DNA of 64,000 nucleotides from assembly GCF_024623785.1 (NCBI RefSeq), contig NZ_JANKBZ010000002.1, forward strand, positions 248,001-312,000, in the 5' to 3' direction. Each line of letters opens with the position of its first letter. Position 1 is the stretch's first letter. Source of the stretch: Archangium lipolyticum (GTDB lineage: Bacteria; Myxococcota; Myxococcia; Myxococcales; Myxococcaceae). A program made the translations under genes and the position numbers. This document shows positions 1 through 8,424 of the stretch, piece by piece. Under the pieces are notes generated by a model. The model made no database searches. It was not told the origin of the DNA and saw nothing but the letters and a program-made list of their open reading frames with translations.

Positions 1-403
1 CTGGATCCAGACCGACGACGGCGCCTATACCGATGTGACCAACTGCATGATGCTCGCGGCCCTGCCGGGTCAGGTCGGTGATGGAGGCAAGACCACGCTG
101 ACCTACACGAAGGCCGACGGCTCCACGCTCAACGTCGACACCTTCGTCGGCAAGAAGCCCACGGCCGAGACGCTGAAGCGCTTCCTGGTCGGGCCGGTCG
201 GCTGCGAGCTCACCGGTTGCGCGGAGACGCCGGACGGCAAGACGCTCTTCGTCAACATTCAGCACCCGGGTGAGAGCACCACCCTGGCCAACGTGACCAA
301 CCCGGACAAGTTCACCAGCCACTGGCCGGACGGCGGCTCGGCGCGTCCGCGTTCGTCCACCCTGGTCATCACCAAGGACGACGGCGGCCGGATCGGCTCC
401 TGA
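1..403 (+). CDS. PhoX-family (DUF839) phosphatase, C-terminal part
   Basis: The frame is open from the left edge (first full codon at base 2) and stops at 401-403, so only the last 133 residues are visible. They match the C-terminus of secreted PhoX/DUF839 phosphatases: the stretch FLVGPVGCELTG, then ETPDGKTLFVNIQHPGE, then SHWPDGG, and a closing segment ending TKDDGGRIGS. In this family the enzyme is a Tat-exported Ca/Fe alkaline phosphatase or related beta-propeller protein; the signal and most metal ligands lie outside the window. The family call is recognition of conserved motifs; the substrate is not shown by this fragment. Confidence 0.8.
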   Translation, partial: WIQTDDGAYTDVTNCMMLAALPGQVGDGGKTTLTYTKADGSTLNVDTFVGKKPTAETLKRFLVGPVGCELTGCAETPDGKTLFVNIQHPGESTTLANVTNPDKFTSHWPDGGSARPRSSTLVITKDDGGRIGS

Positions 404-445
404 GCTCCTGGCGCGAGCGTCCCGGTGGGTCCGGGACGCTCGTCC

Positions 446-1126
446 TCACCAGGCGATGCGCTCGCCCCGGAAGCCGAAGAAGCTCCCGCTGTCCTCCGGG
501 GTGAGCCGGTCGATGAGGCTGAGCAGACCCGCGACCGACTCGGCCACGGGGGTCGGCGCGTCCGTGCCCCCCATGTCGGTCTGGACCCAGCCCGGGCTGA
601 GCACCACGGTGACGATGCCCTCGCCCCGCAGGTCCTGGGCCAGCGAGCGCGACGCCATGTTCAGCGCGGCCTTGGACATGCGGTAGCCATAGGCGCCACC
701 CGTGGTGTTGTCGTGGATGGAGCCCAGCCCCGAGCTGATGTTGGCGATCTTCGCGCCCCGGGCGCGGCGAAGCATCGGCAGCAGCGCGCGGGTGACCCGC
801 AGCGGGCCGAGCGCGTTCACCTCGAATGTCCGGGCCGCGTCTTCCAACTGATCGAGATCGTCCGGCCTGTTCCTCATGCCGGCGTTGTTGATGAGCAGGT
901 CCACGGGCCCGTTCACCGAGTCCGCGAACGCGCGCACGCTCGTCTCGAGCGCCACGTCGCAGGCGCTGATCCGGAGCCGTCCGCCGGAAGGCTCCACCAG
1001 GGCGGCGAGCTCGCCCGCGCTCTCTGGCGTCCGGACTCCCGCATGAACGGAGTCGCCCCGGGCGAGATACTGGCGCACGAGCTCGAGACCAATGCCGCGG
1101 TTGGCTCCCGTGATGACGATCTTCAT
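446..1126 (-). CDS. Short-chain dehydrogenase/reductase
   Basis: A 226-residue classical SDR. It begins MKIVITGANRGIG, which carries the TGxxxGxG cofactor loop at residues 6-13; NNAG follows, then the catalytic pair in YGYRMSK, and a C-terminal PGWVQTDMGG. It resembles the C-factor/CsgA-like SDR subgroup of short cytosolic oxidoreductases. The open frame extends upstream, but the Rossmann strand starts at this ATG, so 1126 is taken as the start. It lies 50 bp downstream of the LysR gene on the same strand and may be co-transcribed with it. The substrate cannot be told from sequence. Confidence 0.85.
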   Translation of the reverse strand: MKIVITGANRGIGLELVRQYLARGDSVHAGVRTPESAGELAALVEPSGGRLRISACDVALETSVRAFADSVNGPVDLLINNAGMRNRPDDLDQLEDAARTFEVNALGPLRVTRALLPMLRRARGAKIANISSGLGSIHDNTTGGAYGYRMSKAALNMASRSLAQDLRGEGIVTVVLSPGWVQTDMGGTDAPTPVAESVAGLLSLIDRLTPEDSGSFFGFRGERIAW

Positions 1127-1176
1127 GGCGGCGAGCCTACTGCAAGGGCGTGAGGGATGGACGGGGTTACGCCCGC

Positions 1177-2070
1177 TCATTTCCCCACGCGGGTGCTCGG
1201 CTGCCAGCGCTCGCGCAGGAAGTCGACGAACGCGCTCACCTTGGGCGACAGGTGCCGGCCGCCCGGGTAGACCGCGTGCACGGGCGTGCCGGGAGAGTTC
1301 CAGCCGGGCAGGACGCGCTGGAGCCGCCCGGAAGCGAGGTCCTCCGCGCAGGAGGGGGCGCTCAGCATCGTCACCCCGGAGCCCGCGAGCGCGGCCTGGT
1401 GCAGCATGTCGAAGTCGTTCACCGCCATCCGCGCGCGTACCGGCACCGTGATGGACCGGGCTCCCGACCGCAGCTCCCAGGTGCTGCCCTCCCGCCCTCC
1501 ACTGAAGACGAGGCAATCGTGCTGCTCGAGGTCCGCGGGCTTCCGGGGCAGGCCGCGCTCCTTCACGTAGGTGGGTGAGGCCACCACCACCCGTTCGATG
1601 TCGCCGAGCCGGCGGGCCATGAGCGTCGAGTCGGCGAGCACCCCGGCGCGCACCGCCACGTCGAACCCCTCGGCCACCAGGTCCACCCGGCGGTCGGTGC
1701 AGAGCATCTCGAGCCTCACCTCGGGGTAGCGGGTGAGGAACTCCGCCGCCAGGGGTCCGAGCACCGGGAAGTTGAGCGGGGCCGTCACGCGCAGCAGCCC
1801 GTGGGGCGCGGACTGCATGCGGGTGACGACCTGCTCGGCCTGCTCGGCCTCGGCGACCACGCGCGCGGCGTGCTCGAAGTAGGCGCGTCCCACCTCGGTG
1901 AGGCGCAGCTTGCGCGTGGTGCGCTGCAGCAGCTGCGCGCCCACCCGCGCCTCCAGCTCGGACACCTTCCGGCTCACGGTGGACTTGGGCATCCGCAGCG
2001 CCTCTCCGGCCGCCGTGAAGCTGCCGGACTGCACCACCTTCGCGAAGACGAGCAGCTCGTTGAGATCCAT
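1177..2070 (-). CDS. LysR-family transcriptional regulator
   Basis: A 297-residue LysR regulator. The N-terminal winged helix-turn-helix begins MDLNELLVFAKVVQSGSFTAA and includes MPKSTVSRKVSELEARVG; a periplasmic-binding-like effector domain follows (residues about 90-290). The start at 2070 is the usual LysR start; an in-frame upstream ATG would add 19 unsupported residues. It is divergent from the yceI gene and upstream of the SDR, both plausible targets. An inverted repeat (2086-2111) just upstream may be its own operator. The inducer is unknown. Confidence 0.88.
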   Translation of the reverse strand: MDLNELLVFAKVVQSGSFTAAGEALRMPKSTVSRKVSELEARVGAQLLQRTTRKLRLTEVGRAYFEHAARVVAEAEQAEQVVTRMQSAPHGLLRVTAPLNFPVLGPLAAEFLTRYPEVRLEMLCTDRRVDLVAEGFDVAVRAGVLADSTLMARRLGDIERVVVASPTYVKERGLPRKPADLEQHDCLVFSGGREGSTWELRSGARSITVPVRARMAVNDFDMLHQAALAGSGVTMLSAPSCAEDLASGRLQRVLPGWNSPGTPVHAVYPGGRHLSPKVSAFVDFLRERWQPSTRVGK

Positions 2071-2085
2071 GCGTCCTTCCAGCTG

Positions 2086-2111
2086 GGACTGTCCCATGGG
2101 TGGAACAGTCC
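2086..2111. promoter_or_regulatory. Dyad in LysR/yceI divergent region
   Basis: GGACTGT (2086-2092) and ACAGTCC (2105-2111) form perfect 7-bp inverted arms separated by 12 bp, with a further palindrome CCCATGGG inside. It lies 16 bp upstream of the lysR-type start codon, in the 139-bp region shared with yceI. LysR proteins usually bind imperfect dyads in such divergent promoters, so this is a reasonable autoregulatory site. Binding is inferred only from position and symmetry. Confidence 0.4.
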
Positions 2112-2209
2112 TTCTCGTTTGGCCCATCTAATCAAGAAAGGGGGTCCCCGCTACCTTGTGTCTCGTTCGGTCACACGAAACCAACCCGAAGGAAGAAGGA
2201 ACGACGCAC

Positions 2210-2758
2210 ATGGCCACCACGACCTGGAACATCGACACCACCCACTCCGGCATCCACTTCTCCGTCCGCCACATGGTCGTCGCGAAGGTGCGCGGCGCCT
2301 TCAAGGCGTTCAGCGGCACCGTGCAGCTCGACGAGCAGGCGCCCGCCAGCTCGTCCGTCTCCGTCCGCATCGAGACGGCGAGCATCGACACCGGCGTGGA
2401 GCAGCGCGACAACCACCTCAGGAGCCCGGACTTCTTCGACGTGGCGAAGTTCCCCGCCATCACCTTCCAGAGCACGAAGGTGGAGAAGGCCTCCGGTGGC
2501 AACCTCCGCGTGACGGGCAACCTCACCATCCGCGACGTCACCCGCGAGGTGGTGCTCGACGTGGAGCAGCTCGGCACCGGCAAGGACCCCTGGGGCCAGA
2601 CCCGCGTGGCGTTCGAGGCGAAGACCTCCGTCGACCGCCGCGACTTCGGTCTGACCTGGAACCAGGCGCTCGAGGCCGGCGGCGTGCTGGTGGGCGAGAA
2701 GGTCGAGATCGCCCTCGAGGTCCAGGCGGTGCAGGCTCAGGCCGCCAAGGTCGCTTGA
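2210..2758 (+). CDS. YceI-family protein
   Basis: A 182-residue YceI-like lipocalin-fold protein. It opens MATTTWNIDTTHSGIHFSVRH and carries typical YceI features: VRGAFKAFSGTV, SIDTGVEQRDNHLRS(P)DFFD and a middle FPAITFQSTKV. These proteins bind polyisoprenoids or other amphiphiles and often sit in the periplasm, but this copy shows no signal peptide and is probably cytosolic. A purine-rich ribosome site (AAGGAAGAAGGA) precedes the ATG at 2210, which decides the start over an upstream in-frame codon. It is divergent from the LysR gene and followed by a pirin gene. Confidence 0.9.
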   Translation: MATTTWNIDTTHSGIHFSVRHMVVAKVRGAFKAFSGTVQLDEQAPASSSVSVRIETASIDTGVEQRDNHLRSPDFFDVAKFPAITFQSTKVEKASGGNLRVTGNLTIRDVTREVVLDVEQLGTGKDPWGQTRVAFEAKTSVDRRDFGLTWNQALEAGGVLVGEKVEIALEVQAVQAQAAKVA

Positions 2759-2768
2759 GGTCCCCTGG

Positions 2769-2795
2769 ACGCCCCCCGCAACGCGACGGGGGCGT
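2769..2795 (+). terminator. GC-rich hairpin after yceI
   Basis: ACGCCCCC (2769-2776) pairs perfectly with GGGGGCGT (2788-2795) across an 11-nt loop, 11 bp after the yceI stop. No T-run follows, so it may be a weak or Rho-assisted terminator, or a 3'-end stabiliser between yceI and the pirin gene. Confidence 0.4.
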
Positions 2796-2832
2796 GCCGC
2801 ATCACACGAACTCCGTTAGAACAGGAATCGCC

Positions 2833-3858
2833 ATGAAGAGCCCCATCCTCCAGACCCTGCCACTCGGCTCACCTCCCTGGGTGACCGCGGACCCGTTCCT
2901 GTTCTGCGTGCATCATGACGACCAGTACCCGGCCGGAAACGACCACATGGGCCCGGCGGCCTCGCTGGACGGCCGGAACATCGGTCAGGACTTCGCGGGG
3001 AAGGACGGCTGGAGCATGTACCACGGTGATCAGGTGCCGGGCTTCCCCGGGCACCCGCACCGGGGCTTCGAGACGGTGACGCTGGTGCGCAACGGGCTCA
3101 TCGACCACTCGGACTCGCTCGGGGCCACCGCGCGCTTCGGCCACGGGGACGTGCAGTGGCTGACGGCGGGGGCGGGCATCGTGCACTCGGAGATGTTCCC
3201 CCTCGTGAAGAAGGGGGAGCCCAACCCGACCGAGCTGTTCCAGATCTGGCTGAACCTCCCGGCCGAGGACAAGCACGCGCCGCCGCACTTCTCCATGCTC
3301 TGGAGCCAGGACATCCCGCGCCTCTCGTTCACCGACGAGGCGGGCCGGCGTACCGAGGTGACGGTCGCCGCGGGAGAGCTCGACGGCCGGCGCGCGCCGC
3401 CGCCTCCGCCCCGCTCGTGGGCCTCGCGTCCGGACACCGACGTGGCCATCTGGACCCTTCGCCTGGAGCCCGGTGCGACGTGGACGCTCCCGCCTGCGAA
3501 GAACCCGCGCGCCAACCGCACGCTCTACTTCTTCGAGGGCGATGCGTTGAAGGTCGCGGACCAGACATTCCGTGAGCACCAGATCCTGGCGGTGCGGAGC
3601 GATGCCGCGCTGCGGCTCGAGGCCGTGGGGAGCGCGGTCGAGGTGCTGATGCTCCAGGGGCGCCCCATCGGGCAGCCCGTCGTGCAGTACGGCCCCTTCG
3701 TGATGAACACCCCCGCGGAGATCCAGCAGGCCTTCAATGACTACCAGCGCACCCGCTTCGGGGGCTGGCCGTTCCAGAAGGACGACCCGGTGCATGGGCG
3801 CGAGGAGGGCCGGTTCGCGCGGCACGCGGATGGCCGCATCGAGCGGCCGTCCCGCTGA
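2833..3858 (+). CDS. Pirin family protein
   Basis: A 341-residue bicupin of the pirin type. The N-terminal cupin has the metal-binding set HPHRGFETV (about residues 76-84) followed by the region VQWLTAGAGIVHSE; the C-terminal cupin ends in the family's SPFG-like region (YGPFVMNTPAEIQQAF). Pirins bind Fe(II); different members act as quercetin dioxygenases or as redox-sensitive regulators, and sequence does not decide between these. It is somewhat longer than the usual 230-300 residues, with a proline-rich stretch (PPPPPPR) in the middle. It lies in the same direction as yceI, 74 bp downstream. Confidence 0.88.
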   Translation: MKSPILQTLPLGSPPWVTADPFLFCVHHDDQYPAGNDHMGPAASLDGRNIGQDFAGKDGWSMYHGDQVPGFPGHPHRGFETVTLVRNGLIDHSDSLGATARFGHGDVQWLTAGAGIVHSEMFPLVKKGEPNPTELFQIWLNLPAEDKHAPPHFSMLWSQDIPRLSFTDEAGRRTEVTVAAGELDGRRAPPPPPRSWASRPDTDVAIWTLRLEPGATWTLPPAKNPRANRTLYFFEGDALKVADQTFREHQILAVRSDAALRLEAVGSAVEVLMLQGRPIGQPVVQYGPFVMNTPAEIQQAFNDYQRTRFGGWPFQKDDPVHGREEGRFARHADGRIERPSR

Positions 3859-3872
3859 CAGCGCGGGCCGTA

Positions 3873-3889
3873 CTTCCCATTGCGGGAAG
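3873..3889 (+). terminator. Short hairpin after the pirin gene
   Basis: CTTCCC (3873-3878) and GGGAAG (3884-3889) pair around a 5-nt loop, 15 bp after the pirin stop and before lptD. There is no T-tract, so it is a weak terminator candidate only. Confidence 0.3.
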
Positions 3890-3918
3890 GCCGGTGTTGG
3901 ACTTGAGTCACCGGTCCC

Positions 3919-6348
3919 ATGAGTGGTCTGGTCCTCGTCACCCTCGTCTTCCTCTCCGCCGGGCAACTCGGGTTGCCCGCGTCGCGGGACGCCCTTCCTG
4001 CCCAGGTGGTGCTCTCCGGCGATACCATCACCAAGGAGGGCACCGTCGGCCGGGCCACCGGGCATGCGGTGTTGCGCGCGGGCACGTCCGTCATTCGTGC
4101 CGACGAGCTCACCTACGACTACGATCCCGAGGTGCAGGTGGCGGTGGCGCGTGGAAACGTGCTGCTGGTGAACGAGGGGCTGGTCGGCTTCGCCAAGGGC
4201 CTCACCCTGAACCTGCGGACCCGCGAGCTGAGCACCGAGGACGCCACCTTCTTCCAGAAACAGGGCGTGGCCCCCGAGGTGCTCGCCGGGTTCGCCGCCC
4301 GGAACGAGTCCCTGGAGCTGAGCCGGGCGGGGCAGAACGAGTTCTCCTTCACCACGAGCCGCTTCCGCCTCCTGGAAGACGGCGCCTACCGGGGTGAGGA
4401 CCTGTCCTTCACGGCCTCCTGTGGTTGCAGCCTGCTCGAGTCGGTCTTCAGCGTCTCCGCGAGCAGCGCGGAGCTGAAGCCCGCGGAGAGGGCCTCGTTC
4501 ACCTTCGCCACGGTGCGCGTGTTCGAAGTGCCCGTCTTCTGGCTGCCGTGGCTCTCCCTTCCGCTGACGGATCGCGCGAGCGGGCTGCTCATGCCCGAGT
4601 GGACCGGCACGGGCCTGAGCGGATTGCAGGTGGATCTGCCGTACTTCCTCACGCTCGGCCGGAGCTACGATCTCACGCTCTCCCCGGGGTATGCGTTCGG
4701 TGTGGAGCCAACGGTACCGGGCAGTGGCTCGCTCGGCGTGAAGGGCCCGCGCCTCTCCACCGAATTCCGCTATGCCCCCGCCTCCGGGGTCTCTGGGAGG
4801 CTCTGGCTGCGGCTCCTCGAGGACCTGATGCTCGAGCGGGATCCGCTCAACCCGAACGTGCTCGTGCCCGATGCGAAGCGGCGGGGACTCCGGGGCTGGG
4901 GCATCTTCGAACACCAGCAGGCGCTCGGCCGCGGCCTCCATGCGCGGGCGGACGTGACGCTCTTCTCGGATGGCTTCCTCTTCGCCGACACCACGCCCGC
5001 CGGACACCTCGGGCGCTCGTACTACTACATCCCCTCCACGGCCATGCTGTACCACCGGGGAGAGGACCATTACGCGGGGCTCGCCCTGGCCTATCGCCAG
5101 GACATCCGTTGGGGCTACCCCCTGTTGGGCGAGGCCACACGTCCCCCCGTCTTCCAGGAGCTGCCCACGCTCCGCTACTCCCTTCCCACGAGGCCCCTGT
5201 TCGGACCGCTCAGCGGCGGTGTCCAGGTGGAGCTGTCCCGGCTCTCACCGCTCGGCGGGCTGCTGGGGGACGAGGGCACGGACGGGGTGTTCTGGCCGCT
5301 CCTGGCCGATACGGACGGAACCCAGGGCAACGGCCGCTTCGATCCCGGCGAGCGCCAGGCCCGCACCCGCCTGGACATACTCCCGCGGCTGAACGCCACC
5401 TTCGACCTGGGGGGCGTGCTGCGGGCCACCCCCTACCTGGCACTGCGCGAGAGCTTCTACTTCCATGAGGTGACGCGGGAGGCCCGGAACCGCGCGTACG
5501 GGATGGTGGGCCTGATGCTGGACACGGAGCTGTCGCGCGTGTTCGGCACGGGCGCCTCGGCGGTGCGCCACAGCCTCATGCCCTCGGTGGAGCTGCGAGC
5601 CGTGCCTCGCGTCTTCGGCGAGAGCGCGCCCTCCATCTATGACGAGGTGGACGCGGCCGTGACTCCTGACGGGTTCTTCCAGGGCCGGGTGGCGCTGAAC
5701 CAGAAGGTGCTCATACGCAGCGGGAGCGCGACGCGCGAGCTGGGTCGGTTGGAGCTGGCCCAGGGGGTGGACTTCCTCGAGCGGCGGATGGGAGAGACCT
5801 CCGGGCGTCTGCAGGCGGGGGTGGGACCGGTGACGGCGGCGGCCACGGCCCGGCTCGACCTGTTCACCCCTCAGGTGGAGGAGCGGCTGACGCAGCTCTC
5901 GGCCTCGGTGGTGTGGAACATCCTCGCCAACGGGAGGTTGAACGTGGGTGCTGGCTACGAGCGGGCCCTGGCGAGCTCGGAGCAGGTGCGCCGCTCCATC
6001 GACATGCTGCTGCCTCCGCCCCTTCCGCCGCCCACGCCGAGCGTGAGTGACGGAGCGTCGTGCTCCGATGACACGGTGCTCAATACGAAATCGTCTGACC
6101 GCGTGTTGTTGAATGCGGGGACCGAGCTGCCTTTCGGTCTGGGATTGCGCTACGCGGCAGAGGTGTACCGGAGGGATCCCTCGCGATGCGACGTGCTCCG
6201 GATGAACAGCCAGGCGTTGTTCCTCTCCTACACACCCACCTGCAACTGCTTCCGGCTCGAAGCCCAGGCCTGGTTGTTGCCCCCACCGGCGAATTTCAGT
6301 TTCAAGCTGCTGGTGACGATCGCGAGACTCGGCACCTTCGGCATCTGA
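3919..6348 (+). CDS. lptD: LPS-assembly protein LptD-like outer-membrane beta-barrel
   Basis: An 809-residue exported protein. A hydrophobic N-terminal signal is followed by an OstA/LptA-like beta-jellyroll (about residues 30-190, with repeated 'G.A.l..G..vi.AdeltYd' strands), then a long beta-barrel region beginning after the LptD-like segment VPVFWLPWLSLPLTDRASG. LptD in the outer membrane receives lipopolysaccharide from the LptA bridge and inserts it in the outer leaflet with LptE. The cysteines CGC near residue 168 and two C-terminal cysteine sites could form the family's disulfides. Assignment rests on domain order and the barrel-entry motif. Confidence 0.8.
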   Translation: MSGLVLVTLVFLSAGQLGLPASRDALPAQVVLSGDTITKEGTVGRATGHAVLRAGTSVIRADELTYDYDPEVQVAVARGNVLLVNEGLVGFAKGLTLNLRTRELSTEDATFFQKQGVAPEVLAGFAARNESLELSRAGQNEFSFTTSRFRLLEDGAYRGEDLSFTASCGCSLLESVFSVSASSAELKPAERASFTFATVRVFEVPVFWLPWLSLPLTDRASGLLMPEWTGTGLSGLQVDLPYFLTLGRSYDLTLSPGYAFGVEPTVPGSGSLGVKGPRLSTEFRYAPASGVSGRLWLRLLEDLMLERDPLNPNVLVPDAKRRGLRGWGIFEHQQALGRGLHARADVTLFSDGFLFADTTPAGHLGRSYYYIPSTAMLYHRGEDHYAGLALAYRQDIRWGYPLLGEATRPPVFQELPTLRYSLPTRPLFGPLSGGVQVELSRLSPLGGLLGDEGTDGVFWPLLADTDGTQGNGRFDPGERQARTRLDILPRLNATFDLGGVLRATPYLALRESFYFHEVTREARNRAYGMVGLMLDTELSRVFGTGASAVRHSLMPSVELRAVPRVFGESAPSIYDEVDAAVTPDGFFQGRVALNQKVLIRSGSATRELGRLELAQGVDFLERRMGETSGRLQAGVGPVTAAATARLDLFTPQVEERLTQLSASVVWNILANGRLNVGAGYERALASSEQVRRSIDMLLPPPLPPPTPSVSDGASCSDDTVLNTKSSDRVLLNAGTELPFGLGLRYAAEVYRRDPSRCDVLRMNSQALFLSYTPTCNCFRLEAQAWLLPPPANFSFKLLVTIARLGTFGI

Positions 6349-6369
6349 GCGATCCCGAAGGGATATGTC

Positions 6370-7188
6370 ATGAGACTTCTTCCGAACAGCCCCCTGGCCC
6401 TCGTGCTCGCGCTCGTGCTCGGAGGCCGCGCCGGAGCCGAGAGCCCCTCGGCCGCTCCTCCTGCTCCGGAGGCGCCGCCGCGCGCGCTGGCGTGCCTGAC
6501 GAAGTGGTACCCGGTGGAGCCGGTGTGGGTGGACGGCACGTGGAAGGCGAAGCTCCCAGGTGGCGAGACGTACCCGTGGGATGACGGGAAGTTGAAGTCC
6601 TTTGAAGAGAGACTCAACGCGCCAGATCTGGAGGACACCTTCTCGCTGACCTACCCGACGGGGCCCATCGCACCGGTGACGCGCGAGAACGAGGACCCCG
6701 GGCGCATCCGCTTCGAGCCGCTCTTCCATGCCACCTACGGGGCCTCCGAGGACAAGGTGGACGTGGTGGGCATCTCCTTCCTGGGGCAGCGGATGAAGGT
6801 GCACCGCAAGGTGGCGCCGGCCTTCGCGCGCGTGGCGAAGCGGCTCGAGGCGGCGCTGGCGAAGGAGCCGGAGCTGCGGCCGTACCTCACGAAGATGGGC
6901 GGCACCTTCAACTGGCGGAAGATCGCCAACACCCAGCGACAGAGCGCGCACTCCTATGGCGTGTCCATCGACCTGAACACGGCGCGCTCCCACTACTGGG
7001 AGTGGGCGAAGCCGAAGGAGCCGGTGCGCTGGGCGAACCGGATTCCCCAGGTCATCGTCGATGCTTTCGAGGCGGAGGGCTTCATCTGGGGCGGGCGCTG
7101 GTACCACTACGACACGATGCACTTCGAATACAGGCCCGAGCTGTTGGACCCTGCCTGCCATCAGGCGCGGCCCGCGCACGCCAGATGA
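6370..7188 (+). CDS. Exported M15-family D-Ala-D-Ala carboxypeptidase-like peptidase
   Basis: A 272-residue protein with a signal peptide (hydrophobic run to about residue 22). The M15 zinc site is complete: SAHSYGVSIDLN gives H194 and D201, and DTMHFEY gives H251 with catalytic E253. M15 enzymes (VanY-like, M15C) cleave peptidoglycan stem peptides in the periplasm. It starts 21 bp after lptD and may be co-transcribed, which would fit envelope work. Exact bond specificity (carboxypeptidase or endopeptidase) cannot be told. Confidence 0.82.
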   Translation: MRLLPNSPLALVLALVLGGRAGAESPSAAPPAPEAPPRALACLTKWYPVEPVWVDGTWKAKLPGGETYPWDDGKLKSFEERLNAPDLEDTFSLTYPTGPIAPVTRENEDPGRIRFEPLFHATYGASEDKVDVVGISFLGQRMKVHRKVAPAFARVAKRLEAALAKEPELRPYLTKMGGTFNWRKIANTQRQSAHSYGVSIDLNTARSHYWEWAKPKEPVRWANRIPQVIVDAFEAEGFIWGGRWYHYDTMHFEYRPELLDPACHQARPAHAR

Positions 7189-7269
7189 GGCACGAGGCGT
7201 GTATTTTGCGTCATCGCGAAGTCCGAAGCACAGTGCCGCTCCACCCCAACCACGGGAGACATGCACATC

Positions 7270-7509
7270 ATGAAGTTGCTTCTTTCGCTGTCCGCCGTTC
7301 TTGCGCTCGCGCTGTCCACCACCGGCTGCGGAAAGACCTGCTCCGCCGAGGAGTCGACGACCTGCTCGAACAAGCACACCTCGTGCATCACGGCATGTGG
7401 TGACGGCTCGAACGCGAACTTCGCGACCTGCGTCAATGCCTGCAACACCCAGCTCTGTGACTGCCAGACGGCCTGCGGCAATACCTGCGACCAGGACTCG
7501 ATCAACTAG
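7270..7509 (+). CDS. Small Cys-rich lipoprotein
   Basis: A 79-residue exported protein. The signal peptide MKLLLSLSAVLALALSTTGC ends in a lipoprotein-like cleavage site with Cys20; the mature part has ten more cysteines, mostly in CxxxC and CxC pairs, consistent with a disulfide-stapled knot. An in-frame ATG at 7261 would add three residues, but GGGAG at 7254-7258 is better spaced for 7270. Proteins of this style are common in myxobacteria; function unknown. A hairpin terminator follows immediately. Confidence 0.7.
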   Translation: MKLLLSLSAVLALALSTTGCGKTCSAEESTTCSNKHTSCITACGDGSNANFATCVNACNTQLCDCQTACGNTCDQDSIN

Positions 7510-7520
7510 CGAGGTCTGAT

Positions 7521-7551
7521 AGAGCGGGTCGGCGTACAGCCGATCCGCTCT
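7521..7551 (+). terminator. Intrinsic-type hairpin after Cys-rich lipoprotein gene
   Basis: A 13-bp stem with one G-U pair (AGAGCGGGTCGGC / GCCGATCCGCTCT) and a 5-nt loop GTACA, 11 bp after the stop codon. Only a weak pyrimidine stretch (TGTCCTTCCT) follows. The stem is long and nearly perfect, so transcript termination is likely. Confidence 0.65.
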
Positions 7552-7567
7552 TGTCCTTCCTGGGTAG

Positions 7568-7969
7568 GGACTGCTTCGCGAGCTTCCAGACCTGATAGAG
7601 CTGGGTCCAGTAGATGCGCTCGTCATCGAACGGCGGGAGAGGCACGTCAGTTTGATCGACATGCGCCTGCTCCGGTCGCTGACCTCCGAACAGCGAGAGC
7701 TGCAGGGGGCCTTCATGCGGCAGCAGGGAGACCTGATGCGCCAGTGGTCGATGGGGATCGTGACAGTCATCAACTCTCCCGCCCTGGCGCTGGTGGGCCG
7801 GATCCTCATCCACCGCATCAAGCCCTCGATCGTGCCGTACTCCATCCAGACCTCGTGGCAGGAGGCGGTGTCGTGGGCGGCGGACCGGCTGGATGCAAAT
7901 GGTCTGGGCGAACACGCGTGGCGGGTACGGCAATGCCTCGGGTCGTCTTCCGGTGGAGAGGTGGGCTGA
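7568..7969 (+). pseudogene. 5'-truncated remnant of a myxobacterial sensor-like hypothetical protein
   Basis: The frame is open from 7568 (after a TAG at 7565-7567) to the stop at 7967-7969, but the only possible starts are TTG 7652 or ATG 7661. Upstream of these, the reading frame still looks like protein (RRERHVSLIDMR), so conserved sequence precedes any usable start. The rest, with LQGAFMRQQGDLMRQ and IVTVINSPALALVGRILIHR, resembles the short STAS-like/SpoIIAA-like proteins frequent in myxobacteria, which normally have 30-50 more N-terminal residues. I read it as a gene that lost its 5' end; a short functional protein from 7652 is not excluded. Confidence 0.5.
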
Positions 7970-7984
7970 GCCGCGCGGAGCTCC

Positions 7985-8404
7985 TCAATCCTCGGTGAGG
8001 CGGGTGAGGAGCCGGATCAACTCGGCGCGCTCGTCCGCCGAAAGCCGCGAGGTGCGTGCCTTGTGCCCCTCTTTCAGGAGGACGTGGGCCTCGGTCACCC
8101 GGCTCAGGCCCGATGCGGTGAGCCGCAGCCGCGTGGCGCGCCGGTCATCCGGGTCCGCCTCTCGCTTCACCAGCCCCTCCGCCTCCAAGCCATCCACGGT
8201 GTCGGTGAGGGTGCGCGGCACCACGCCCAGGGCGTCGCTCACCTCCCGCATCCGCAGGGCGTCCTTCTCCAGCAATTGCAGCACCTTGAAGCGGGCGAGC
8301 GTGAGCCCGCAAGCGCTCAGGCGCTCGTTCGCTTCCTGCCGCATCCGGTGCGAGGCCGCGATCAGCGCGTCCACCACTTCGTTTCCGATCCGAGGGCGGG
8401 TCAT
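7985..8404 (-). CDS. MarR-family transcriptional regulator
   Basis: A 139-residue MarR-type winged-helix protein: an N-terminal dimerisation helix, the recognition region LRMREVSDALGVVPRTLTDT (about residues 50-70), and the wing motif GLVKREADPDDRRATRLRLT. It is divergent from a DHA2 efflux pump, the standard arrangement for a drug-responsive repressor and its target. Its ribosome site and start codon have been tandemly duplicated (see 8401-8441), giving a 7-codon leader that overlaps the ATG. A palindrome at 8449-8462 is the likely operator. Confidence 0.9.
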   Translation of the reverse strand: MTRPRIGNEVVDALIAASHRMRQEANERLSACGLTLARFKVLQLLEKDALRMREVSDALGVVPRTLTDTVDGLEAEGLVKREADPDDRRATRLRLTASGLSRVTEAHVLLKEGHKARTSRLSADERAELIRLLTRLTED

Positions 8405-8424
8405 CGACGGCGGCTCCTGGACAT
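8401..8424 (-). CDS. Seven-codon leader ORF overlapping marR start
   Basis: On the minus strand AAGGAG is followed 9 nt later by ATG (8424-8422) and codons for MSRSRRR, then TGA (8403-8401), which overlaps the marR ATG (8404-8402) as ATGA. Three or more Arg codons and the stop-start overlap suggest translational coupling or attenuation of marR. Whether it is translated is inferred from the duplicated ribosome site only. Confidence 0.4.
   Translation of the reverse strand: MSRSRRR

Noticed and set aside
7270-7509. RiPP precursor reading of the Cys-rich gene
   Set aside because: It starts with a full lipoprotein signal peptide and lies without any modification enzyme, so a lipoprotein fits better.
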